DNA of 7,451 nt from Hyphomicrobiales bacterium (GTDB taxonomy: Bacteria; Pseudomonadota; Alphaproteobacteria; Rhizobiales; JAJFHC01): contig JAJFHC010000197.1 in NCBI GenBank assembly GCA_021775835.1, positions 1 through 7,451 of the forward strand. Reading direction: 5' to 3'. Positions 1-6,431 of this stretch are shown piece after piece. The notes below the pieces were generated by a model that had not been told where the DNA came from, ran no database searches, and saw only the letters and a list, made by a program, of their open reading frames with translations. Position numbers and translations under genes: made by a program. Within the stretch, counting starts at the first letter, position 1. Each line of letters opens with the position of its first letter.

Positions 1-892
1 CTACCCTCGTCCCATCCGGAATTCCTTCAGCCGTCACCCGGCCCAACGGCACGGCCACGGCGCCGTCCTCGGCCACGCCTTCAAATTCATTGAAATCGCT
101 GAAGAACCTGGCCGTCTCGGCATCCAACGGGTTGTTGTAAATTTCCCGTGGGCTGCCCGATTGAATAATCTTTCCATGCCGCATATGGGCAATCCGGTCG
201 GCCATCTGCATGGCTTCTTCGGGATCATGGGTCACCAGGAGACTGCTCGCACGGGTTTCCTTGAGAACCGCCAGCGTTTCGTCACGAACACTGTCCCGAA
301 GCCTCTGATCAAGACCGGAGAATGGTTCATCCATCAGCAGCACAGAAGGTCGCGGTGCAATCGCCCTGGCCAGGGCTACCCGCTGTTGTTCTCCTCCCGA
401 CAGGATATGGGGATAGGCCTTTGCATAATCCAGCAACCCGACCCTTTGCAGGGCGGACCGTGCCTCGCGCTGAGCCTCTGACCGGTCAAGTTCGCTGAGG
501 CCGAAGGCAACGTTTTCCAGAATCGTCAGATGCGGAAACAGAGCAAAGTCCTGAAACATCAGGCCAATACCGCGCTTTTCAGGCGGAACAAAGCCGCTGG
601 GACCGGATACCTCCAGACCGTCAAGCAGCACGCGACCACTGTTCTGGCGTTCCACACCGGCCGCTACACGCAACAATGTCGTCTTGCCGCATCCTGATGG
701 CCCCAGCAAACACACAATCTCACCTGGAGCCAGATCAAGGTTGATATCAGTTGCCGCGACTATCCGTCCATAACTGTGGCTGACATGTTCAAATGACAGA
801 CGCGCCGCAATCGTCGCCGCGGCTGTGCCCCGTTCGCCCCACCGGTTCCGCCCGGCCTCATCGCCAGATGTATTTGTAAACTCTGTTTGCAT
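1..892 (-). CDS. ABC transporter ATP-binding protein, FbpC/AfuC-like (C-terminus cut off by the window edge)
   Basis: This is the nucleotide-binding subunit of an ABC importer, which would hydrolyse ATP at the cytoplasmic face of the inner membrane. The 297 visible residues carry the complete ATPase core: A-loop Tyr41 (SYG), Walker A GPSGCGKTT (64-72), Q-loop in FQDFALFPH (Gln114), signature LSGGEQQ (164-170), Walker B VLLMDEP (184-190), D-loop SGLD (192-195) and switch His222 (LVTHDPEEAM). Residues from about 268 look like the start of the C-terminal TOBE/OB-fold regulatory domain of FbpC-type ATPases, which usually reach about 350 residues, so some 50 are probably missing. The ATG at 892 is secure as the upstream limit because an in-frame TGA immediately precedes it; a GGAG lies 10 bases upstream (903-906). 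Residues 1-30 form a hydrophilic extension before the core. Closest recalled relatives are alphaproteobacterial ferric-iron importers, but polyamine, thiamine or sulfate importers share these motifs. No permease or binding protein is visible, so the substrate is inferred only weakly. Confidence 0.93.
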   Translation of the reverse strand, partial: MQTEFTNTSGDEAGRNRWGERGTAAATIAARLSFEHVSHSYGRIVAATDINLDLAPGEIVCLLGPSGCGKTTLLRVAAGVERQNSGRVLLDGLEVSGPSGFVPPEKRGIGLMFQDFALFPHLTILENVAFGLSELDRSEAQREARSALQRVGLLDYAKAYPHILSGGEQQRVALARAIAPRPSVLLMDEPFSGLDQRLRDSVRDETLAVLKETRASSLLVTHDPEEAMQMADRIAHMRHGKIIQSGSPREIYNNPLDAETARFFSDFNEFEGVAEDGAVAVPLGRVTAEGIPDGTRV

Positions 893-929
893 TCAATCGG
901 CGCTCCGGCACACCTGCTCGCCAAATCAT

Positions 930-956
930 TCGACAAATCTGTCCCGACAGTGTCGA
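930..956 (-). terminator. imperfect hairpin between scpB and the ABC gene; possible terminator or leader structure
   Basis: Read on the minus strand, the 6-base arms TCGACA and TGTCGA (951-956 and 930-935) enclose a second inverted repeat, CTGTCGGGACAG (939-950). A three-base bulge sits on one side only. It begins 44 bases after the scpB stop codon and ends 37 bases before the ABC start codon. The position fits the end of the argS-scpB transcription unit. However, no run of T follows it, so a classical Rho-independent terminator is not supported. It could equally be an operator or a 5' leader structure of the ABC gene. No convincing promoter hexamers were found in the 893-1000 gap. Confidence 0.3.
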
Positions 957-1000
957 CTTATGGCGGCGTTGTACCGGTTCGTTTCACCGAACACCAGCGA

Positions 1001-1732
1001 CTATTCAACCTGATGCATTTCCAGCGGCGGTTCCTCGTCTTCCAGCGGGTCTTCATCCTCCTCCAGCTCATCGCCATCAGAAGGCTGAGGCACATCAAAA
1101 CCTTTGGGAAGATTTGTATCGAGGAGTCCAGTGCCCTTCAGTTCGCTCATACCCGGTAAATCGGAAATCTGATCGAGTCCGAAATGGCTCAAGAACTCGT
1201 TTGTCGTCCCGTATGTCACCGGCCGTCCCGGCGTGCGCCGGCGCCCGCGCATTTTTATCCACTCGATCTCCATCAGAGTGTCGAGAGTGCCCTTGGATAT
1301 GGAAACACCTCTGATTGCCTCAATTTCGGCTCTCGTAACCGGCTGATGATATGAGATGATCGCCAGCGTCTCCAGAGCAGCGCGCGACAAGCGTTTTTGC
1401 TCGACCGCATGACGCTGCATGATGAAGGACAAATCGTCCGACGTTCTGAACGACCAGCCACCGGCAATTCGAACAAGATTTACCCCACGACCGCTGTAGA
1501 ATTCCTCCAACTCGTTCAGCAAGGCAACCACATCCACCCCCTCGGGCAACCTTTGTGCAAGTGTCGCTTCGTTCAGCGGTTCGGCTGCTGCAAAAAGCAA
1601 GGCTTCTGCCATTCGAAGATGCTGGCGGCTGTCCGCGACGGGAAACATCGTCACATTTGACGGCAAGGCTTCGACTTCCCCAATCTCAGGTTCATCCACA
1701 TCCTCAAGCGTTTGTTCAGACGTCTTGTTCAT
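1001..1732 (-). CDS. scpB: segregation and condensation protein B (ScpB)
   Basis: ScpB is the kite subunit of the Smc-ScpA-ScpB condensin. It dimerises and binds ScpA to compact and segregate newly replicated chromosomes. The 243-residue protein has the expected pair of winged-helix domains: about 38-105 (starting HLRMAEALLFAAAEPLNEAT) and about 113-185 (LSRAALETLAIISYHQPVTR, then GVSISKGTLDTLMEIEWIK and GRPVTYGTT). The GRPVTYGTT strand and FLSHFGLDQISDLP segment are typical of the family. The N-terminal 30 residues and the tail are hydrophilic; residues 219-243 hold 14 Asp/Glu of 25, an acidic tail of unknown role. I chose the ATG at 1732 because AGGAG lies 10 bases before it. An in-frame ATG at 1774 would add 14 residues but has no comparable ribosome-binding site. 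The gene follows scpA by 51 bases, in line with the fixed scpA-scpB pairing. Confidence 0.96.
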   Translation of the reverse strand: MNKTSEQTLEDVDEPEIGEVEALPSNVTMFPVADSRQHLRMAEALLFAAAEPLNEATLAQRLPEGVDVVALLNELEEFYSGRGVNLVRIAGGWSFRTSDDLSFIMQRHAVEQKRLSRAALETLAIISYHQPVTRAEIEAIRGVSISKGTLDTLMEIEWIKMRGRRRTPGRPVTYGTTNEFLSHFGLDQISDLPGMSELKGTGLLDTNLPKGFDVPQPSDGDELEEDEDPLEDEEPPLEMHQVE

Positions 1733-1742
1733 CGCAATTTTT

Positions 1743-1747
1743 CTCCT
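1743..1747 (-). promoter_or_regulatory. ribosome-binding site of scpB
   Basis: AGGAG on the minus strand lies 10 bases before the ATG at 1732. It is the reason for preferring this start over the in-frame ATG at 1774, which is preceded only by TTTCCGGAC. Confidence 0.7.
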
Positions 1748-1783
1748 GACCGAACCAGCAGTCGGACCAAACATGTCCGGAAA

Positions 1784-2599
1784 CTACGCAGCCGATACCT
1801 TTTGCCTTATAAAAATCGGCGCAAAACTCTCATCCTGTCGAATCTCAAGATGACCCTCACGCACCATTTCCAGGGATGCCGTAAAACTACTTGCTGTCAC
1901 CGTCGCTCTCATCTCCGGTTCAACAAGATACTCAATCAGATACTGGTCGATCCGACTCCATTCCTTCATGGTTCCCAGGAGCCGTTCCAGACATTGCCGC
2001 GCTTCCTTTATTGACCAGACGGGAAGCTTTTTCACAGAAAGCCGCGTGTGAACCTGACGTTGACGCCGCTCGGTATAGGCCTTCAGCAAATCGTACAAAT
2101 TGTCGACGTGTTCATCCGTCTTGTTGACGATGACAGCTTCGGGCGCACCACGATCAAAAATATCCCTGCCCAGTCTGTTACTCACCATGAGTTTTGCTGC
2201 CGCATCGCGCATCGCTTCAAGCTTCTTCAGGCGAAAAGCCAACAGCGCAGCAAGCTCCTCGCCTGTCGGTCCTTCTTCATCTTCGGGTTCCGGCAGTAAG
2301 AGCTTGGATTTCAGGTATGCCAGCCACGCAGCCATCACGAGATAATCCGCCGCCAGTTCGAGTCGGAGCTTTCTCACTTCCGCGATGAAGACAAGGTATT
2401 GTTCGGCAAGGGCCAGTATGGATATTTTCGTTAAGTCGACTTTCTGGCTGCGCGCAAGCGTCAACAACAGATCCAGCGGACCTTCAAATCCGTCAACATC
2501 GACCACAAGGACTTCACCACCGTCAACATTCAGCTCGACGGCCTTTACGCCCTCGGCTGAAGGTTTGTTGGACTCTGCATCGAATTCATCGACACTCAT
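1784..2599 (-). CDS. scpA: segregation and condensation protein A (ScpA)
   Basis: ScpA is the kleisin of the bacterial condensin: its N-terminal domain binds the Smc neck, its C-terminal winged helix binds the cap of the other Smc head, and the middle binds the ScpB dimer. The 271-residue product shows the family hallmark FEGPLDLLLTLARSQKVDLT (38-57), followed by the helical region ISILALAEQYLVFI and DYLVMAAWLAYLKSKLLLP (85-103). The C-terminal winged helix lies at about 190-267, ending in SLEMVREGHLEIRQDESFAP. Length matches the usual 230-290 residues. Residues 1-30 are a poorly conserved acidic leader. I chose the ATG at 2599, with AGGTGA 7 bases upstream; a TTG at 2629 would add 10 residues but has no better ribosome-binding site. 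It lies 60 bases after nagZ and 51 before scpB, inside the same probable transcription unit. Confidence 0.96.
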   Translation of the reverse strand: MSVDEFDAESNKPSAEGVKAVELNVDGGEVLVVDVDGFEGPLDLLLTLARSQKVDLTKISILALAEQYLVFIAEVRKLRLELAADYLVMAAWLAYLKSKLLLPEPEDEEGPTGEELAALLAFRLKKLEAMRDAAAKLMVSNRLGRDIFDRGAPEAVIVNKTDEHVDNLYDLLKAYTERRQRQVHTRLSVKKLPVWSIKEARQCLERLLGTMKEWSRIDQYLIEYLVEPEMRATVTASSFTASLEMVREGHLEIRQDESFAPIFIRQKVSAA

Positions 2600-2606
2600 T
2601 TGCGAA

Positions 2607-2612
2607 TCACCT
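2607..2612 (-). promoter_or_regulatory. ribosome-binding site of scpA
   Basis: AGGTGA on the minus strand lies 7 bases before the ATG at 2599. It supports that start against the upstream in-frame TTG at 2629, whose own upstream sequence (AAACTCGTC) contains no recognisable ribosome-binding motif. Confidence 0.65.
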
Positions 2613-2659
2613 GTCAATTCATGCCACAAGACGAGTTTACCCTGTGAACATACTGATTT

Positions 2660-3658
2660 TCAGCAAAGAATCGCAAGTTCCTCCACAAGTTCAGCGGTCT
2701 CCCACTTCTCAGGCGGCGCATATCGCCCAAGAGCGCTTTCGGAGCGAACCAGAGATTCGCCTTCCAGAAGAGGCGTTGCTTCCGCTACAGCCTCCATCTC
2801 TGCCATCAGACCGTTGCAGTGCAACGCCACATCGCAACCGGCCTTGAATGCCGCATCGGTTCTTTCTGAGAGTGTTCCCGACAGAGCTCCCATTGACAGG
2901 TCGTCAGTCAAAAGCAGGCCGGAAAAACCAATCTCTTCTCGGATGACGTCCTTGATCACGATTGGCGACAGGGTGGCAGGCCGATCCTCGTCGAAGGCTG
3001 TATAGATGACATGCGCCGTCATCGCGATCGGCAGATCCTTCAGGGTCGCAAATGCTGCGAAATCAACAGCAGACAAAGTTTCCGCGTCAGTTGTAACGAC
3101 CGGCAGCCCCACGTGACTGTCCACGGACGCTCTGCCATGCCCTGGAATATGTTTGACAACAGGCAGAACGCCGCCTGTCATGGAACCTTCCGCCGCGGCC
3201 CTCGCGAGTTCTGAAATTTCCTGAACATCGCAACTGTAAGCCCGGTCACCGATGATATCGTGGGCACCTGGCTGGGGCACATCGGCAACTGGCAGGCAGT
3301 TCACGGTGATACCAACCTCGTGAAGGTCGTCGGCCATCAAACGCGCACCGTCACTGACAAGCTTCAAGGCATACACCGGATCGCGGCGATAAATTTCACC
3401 GAATGCTCTGGCCGACGGGTACTTCCGCCAAGTCGGCGGCCCGAGCCTCTGAACCCGTCCACCCTCCTGATCTATAAAGACCGGCGCATTCTCGCGATCC
3501 ACGCACTCCCGGAACAATCGCGTAAGATCCATGATCTGGCCAGGCGACTCACAGTTCCGGGCAAACAGAATGAATCCCCATGGCTCGGCCTCACGAAAAA
3601 ACGAGACCTCGTCATGGCTCAACACCGGCCCGGCGCACCCTGAAACAAAGGCCCTCAT
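2660..3658 (-). CDS. nagZ: beta-N-acetylhexosaminidase NagZ (glycoside hydrolase family 3)
   Basis: NagZ is a cytosolic enzyme of peptidoglycan recycling. It removes N-acetylglucosamine from GlcNAc-anhydroMurNAc and its peptide forms imported from the periplasm; in bacteria with inducible AmpC its products feed beta-lactamase induction. The 332-residue product carries the family-3 hallmarks: IDQEGGRVQRL (62-72, substrate-binding), KHIPGHGRASVDSH (169-182, with the mobile-loop Asp180/His182 acid-base pair) and LLTDDLSMGAL (249-259), in which Asp253 is the expected nucleophile. The length matches single-domain NagZ. The start at 3658 gives MRAFVSGCAGP at the usual NagZ N-terminus; AAGG lies just upstream. 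The frame stays open to 3925, but that extension overlaps the SPOR gene, is rich in Arg and resembles no NagZ sequence. The gene begins 34 bases after the SPOR gene and probably depends on it for translation (hairpin at 3668-3696). Confidence 0.97.
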   Translation of the reverse strand: MRAFVSGCAGPVLSHDEVSFFREAEPWGFILFARNCESPGQIMDLTRLFRECVDRENAPVFIDQEGGRVQRLGPPTWRKYPSARAFGEIYRRDPVYALKLVSDGARLMADDLHEVGITVNCLPVADVPQPGAHDIIGDRAYSCDVQEISELARAAAEGSMTGGVLPVVKHIPGHGRASVDSHVGLPVVTTDAETLSAVDFAAFATLKDLPIAMTAHVIYTAFDEDRPATLSPIVIKDVIREEIGFSGLLLTDDLSMGALSGTLSERTDAAFKAGCDVALHCNGLMAEMEAVAEATPLLEGESLVRSESALGRYAPPEKWETAELVEELAILC

Positions 3659-3667
3659 CGCAGCACC

Positions 3668-3696
3668 TTGAACGTATTGATTGCAATCACGTTCAA
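3668..3696 (-). promoter_or_regulatory. inverted repeat at the SPOR gene-nagZ junction, overlapping the stop codon and nagZ ribosome-binding site
   Basis: On the minus strand the perfect 8-base arms TTGAACGT (3689-3696) and ACGTTCAA (3668-3675) enclose a second self-complementary segment, GATTGCAATC, with three unpaired bases on the 3' side. The core TGATTGCAATCA (3678-3689) is a perfect 12-base palindrome. The 5' arm contains the SPOR-gene TGA stop (3693-3695). The 3' arm ends in AA of the nagZ AAGG motif, 9 bases before the nagZ ATG. In RNA the hairpin would partly hide the nagZ ribosome-binding site until ribosomes finishing the SPOR gene open it. The pairing is seen directly; the coupling role is inferred. 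A DNA-binding site is an alternative. Confidence 0.5.
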
Positions 3697-6419
3697 CGGG
3701 ATCTGACCAGGCAATCTGTTTCACCTGCAGCCAGGAGCGAGTCACACAATCCCCTCGCCCGCCCCTTGCCGTCGATTGGCCCCAAGCGAAGCCTGTAATA
3801 GATGCCACGGGCTTGCAGATCAGCCTTCTGGATAATCGGTTCATAACCGGCCAAGAGACCCGAATGCCTCCCGCGCAGACGCTGGTACTCCGCAATCGCC
3901 TCCGCTTCAGAGCGAAACGCCGCAATCTGAATCAAATAATCGCCTGTGCCCGTGGCCACTGCCGGCAGCGACGGTGTTGGCGCGGGTGCCGGAGCCGTGG
4001 CGATTTGCGCCGGTTCAGAGACGTTGACGGACTGCACAGCCGTCGACGGCGCCGCTGAGGGCGTATCCGCGGTTCGCGGTGTCGGCGTAAGGTTTATTGG
4101 TCCCGTTGACGACGAGGAACTATTATTGGTTGCAACACGGGTTACACGCTTTGGCGCCGGCGGTTTGTTGCGAGGTACCGGCGGAGACGGTCGCGTCGTG
4201 TCCCGCACAGGTTCCGGATCGGGCGGCGACACCGTCTCCACCCGCAAATCTGGCACCGGACTGGTCGGTTCAGGTGCCGGTTCATCGGTCGCTGTAGTAT
4301 CGTCTGGCGCTGTTGGCGTCGGAACGATGGGCGTACCAACCGAACTCGCGGAATTGTCACTGGTGGGCTGCAGCAAAGCAATGGCATCGTCTCGACCGTT
4401 ATCGATCGACGTATTCACATCGGTATCATCGGGAGAAATTGGTGCGGGCGGAATTTCAAGGCTGGTCGTCGCATCCGATCCGGTTTGTCCCTGGTCACTG
4501 CCAGCGTTACCGGAGTTCAGGTCAATTACCCCTTCTTCGCGGGATACGATTTGCTCGTCGACAGTGCTCTTCTCACCAACGATCCGATCATATATCAGCT
4601 TGTTCTGATGCGGAATTTCTTCACCACCGGGCTCATCCGGAGCAACACGCGTCGCTGCTTCATCCAGTTTCACAATAGGAATTCGGCCGTCACCGCCATC
4701 GGAGAACATTTGATAAGCGAAAATGAGGCCACCGGCGATGACGGCGACACCCGCCAGGGATGCCACCAGCAGCAATGGTTTTTTGCTGCTTCCTTTCGCC
4801 TCGAAGTCGTTGAAGGTTCCGGAATAGTCCGGTTTGGCGCCTCGGTCGCTGGCATCGACATCCGCCCTAAGGTCGGAGAAACTGTCCACAGCCGGTTCCG
4901 GATCGCCATATTCTTCATCAATATAGGGCTCAGGAGCAACGGCTGGAAACCCATTCCTATCTCCCTGAGTGAGTTCGGCTTCTTGAGGATCAATTGGATC
5001 ATCGTAGTTCGGCAAAGGCTCAAAATCATCCAGATCACCAAAGGGATCGTCTTCGGCTTGAGCCGGGGGTCCAGCAAGCTGATCATCTGGTGCCGGATCA
5101 TAAGGGTCCGAATAGAACTCCTGATGCGGTTCTTGACCGTGTGGTGTCATCCCGGGTTGAGATTGATCATCACCATAGTCCTGGTATTGATCGTACTGGC
5201 CAACCGGAGCATCGGTAGCTTCATGCGCCTGATAGGTTTCCCGGGGCACAGGCCCGAAGTCCTGCTCATCGTCGGCATAATTCACCGTTGACGGCGCAGA
5301 CGCTGCAGCGTCATCTTCAATGTAATACTCGGTTTGGGGCACAGGCGCCGGCATAGGTGCAGGCGGCGGCGCATAGTCGTCAGGACTGTTTTGCCGCAGA
5401 CTAGGGGCCTGCTGGCCGTAATCATCCGGACCAACCGCCGCTGGAAAATCATCCACGCGCTGAGGCTGTGTCTCTTCGCGGGCGCGTGTGCCACGCGAAG
5501 AAAAGTCCACACGGGAGCGGCGACGGATCACTTCCGCAGGCTTGGCTTCGCCACGAGGTGCCGGAACACCGGCATCCGAATGGTTGGCAATTTCGTTTGA
5601 CGGTTCGAAGTTGGCGTTTTCGCCTTCTTCCAGCAAATCAAGAGGCAATCCCTTGTCGCCGATTTCGTCCAAATCATAGGCCTTCGGAGGCTTGGAAAAA
5701 CGGCTGCGAAAGTTCTGGCCCAGTCGACTGTTTTCAACGGGCGCTCTAGTGTCCGCAGGACCTGAAGGCATAACGGACTCGGGCTCAGCGCTCCGGCCGT
5801 CCGACCCGGAATGCGTATCGTTTTGCTCCACGCGCCAGGATGGTTCTCTGCTGCCTGGTCGGGTGCGCTCAATTCTGGCGGAAGCCGGTGCGCCGTCGCC
5901 CCTGGCGGAAAATCCGCTGCTCCTGCCGTCAGGCGCCGGGGCATCCTGTCTTGTACTGTACGAAGGCCGCGTGCGGACGGGATCCCCGGCGTTCTCCGAT
6001 GATGTTTCGATTGGCACTTTCCGCTCACGCATTGAAACACGGGCCGGATCATTGCCGGTCGCAGATTGTTGAAACGTGGAAGGCGAGCTTCCTGTCTGGG
6101 AAAAACGGTCCCGGGTAATTGAGGGCGCAGACACAGACCGACCGCCCGTGTCACCCTGACCGGCGTCGTTCTCGCGGGAAAACCTGCCGGTCCGTTCAAA
6201 AGATCGGCTACGTCCACCCGGGTCCGCGCTTCCCTGTGAAGTCTGGCCCGCATAGGGATCGGCTTTGGCTTCCTTACTCGCTGCGCGCTGTGCGTCAACG
6301 CGTTCGCGCTCGCGACGAAGCCGGCTAAGGCCCGTTTCGCCACCACCCGAAGTACCACCTGACGAGAATGGCCCGCCAGACGATCCCTTCGAATTGAACG
6401 GAGGTTCGTCTCTGTCCAT
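3693..6419 (-). CDS. large single-pass membrane protein with C-terminal SPOR domain (FtsN-like topology)
   Basis: This 908-residue protein probably binds septal peptidoglycan lacking stem peptides through its SPOR domain, as FtsN, DamX and DedD do, and so would act at cell division. Residues 1-545 are predicted cytoplasmic and largely disordered: a Gly/Ser start, an Arg/Ser-rich part to about 240, then an acidic region with many Asp, Pro, Gln and Tyr. One ordered-looking island lies at 233-272. A single membrane helix spans about 548-571 (LLLVASLAGVAVIAGGLIFA) after a Lys pair. Next comes the periplasmic element PGGEEIPHQNKLIYDRI (597-613), which I recall from alphaproteobacterial SPOR proteins. 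A Pro/Thr/Ser-rich linker (about 650-820) leads to the SPOR domain at 826-908, opening GDYLIQIAAFRSEAEA and containing YYRLRLGP; Cys892 and Cys903 may form a disulfide. It starts 12 bases after argS. The SPOR domain is clear; the exact division role, and whether this is the cell's FtsN, are inferred. Confidence 0.93.
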   Translation of the reverse strand: MDRDEPPFNSKGSSGGPFSSGGTSGGGETGLSRLRRERERVDAQRAASKEAKADPYAGQTSQGSADPGGRSRSFERTGRFSRENDAGQGDTGGRSVSAPSITRDRFSQTGSSPSTFQQSATGNDPARVSMRERKVPIETSSENAGDPVRTRPSYSTRQDAPAPDGRSSGFSARGDGAPASARIERTRPGSREPSWRVEQNDTHSGSDGRSAEPESVMPSGPADTRAPVENSRLGQNFRSRFSKPPKAYDLDEIGDKGLPLDLLEEGENANFEPSNEIANHSDAGVPAPRGEAKPAEVIRRRSRVDFSSRGTRAREETQPQRVDDFPAAVGPDDYGQQAPSLRQNSPDDYAPPPAPMPAPVPQTEYYIEDDAAASAPSTVNYADDEQDFGPVPRETYQAHEATDAPVGQYDQYQDYGDDQSQPGMTPHGQEPHQEFYSDPYDPAPDDQLAGPPAQAEDDPFGDLDDFEPLPNYDDPIDPQEAELTQGDRNGFPAVAPEPYIDEEYGDPEPAVDSFSDLRADVDASDRGAKPDYSGTFNDFEAKGSSKKPLLLVASLAGVAVIAGGLIFAYQMFSDGGDGRIPIVKLDEAATRVAPDEPGGEEIPHQNKLIYDRIVGEKSTVDEQIVSREEGVIDLNSGNAGSDQGQTGSDATTSLEIPPAPISPDDTDVNTSIDNGRDDAIALLQPTSDNSASSVGTPIVPTPTAPDDTTATDEPAPEPTSPVPDLRVETVSPPDPEPVRDTTRPSPPVPRNKPPAPKRVTRVATNNSSSSSTGPINLTPTPRTADTPSAAPSTAVQSVNVSEPAQIATAPAPAPTPSLPAVATGTGDYLIQIAAFRSEAEAIAEYQRLRGRHSGLLAGYEPIIQKADLQARGIYYRLRLGPIDGKGRARGLCDSLLAAGETDCLVRSR

Positions 6420-6431
6420 TGCTTACTCTGG

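Noticed and set aside
977..992. Small hairpin GTTCG-6-CGAAC just after scpB
   Set aside because: Only 5 base pairs with no T-run following; pairing of this length is expected by chance.
1148..1162. Possible break or frameshift in scpB suggested by crowded short frames on both strands
   Set aside because: The scpB frame reads continuously from start to stop with both winged-helix domains intact.
2653..2663. CTGA/TCAG mini-hairpin at the nagZ stop codon
   Set aside because: Four base pairs with a three-base loop is too weak to call, and it does not reach the scpA ribosome-binding site.
2385..3005. 206-codon plus-strand open frame across the scpA-nagZ junction
   Set aside because: It is antisense to two well-supported genes, is Ser/Arg-rich, and has no family resemblance.
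3659..3925. 89-residue N-terminal extension of nagZ
   Set aside because: It overlaps the SPOR-domain coding region in another frame, is Arg-rich, and the NagZ family starts at the internal ATG at 3658, which has its own ribosome-binding motif.
3946..4608. 220-codon plus-strand open frame rich in Gly, Val and Ser
   Set aside because: It mirrors the Pro/Thr/Ser linker of the SPOR protein in antisense; the low-complexity composition follows from that linker and no domain is visible.
4485..5291. 268-codon plus-strand open frame opposite the SPOR gene
   Set aside because: It lies wholly opposite the SPOR coding region. The translation is a run of Ile, Val, Arg and Leu with no recognisable domain, as expected from the complement of Asp/Pro-rich codons.
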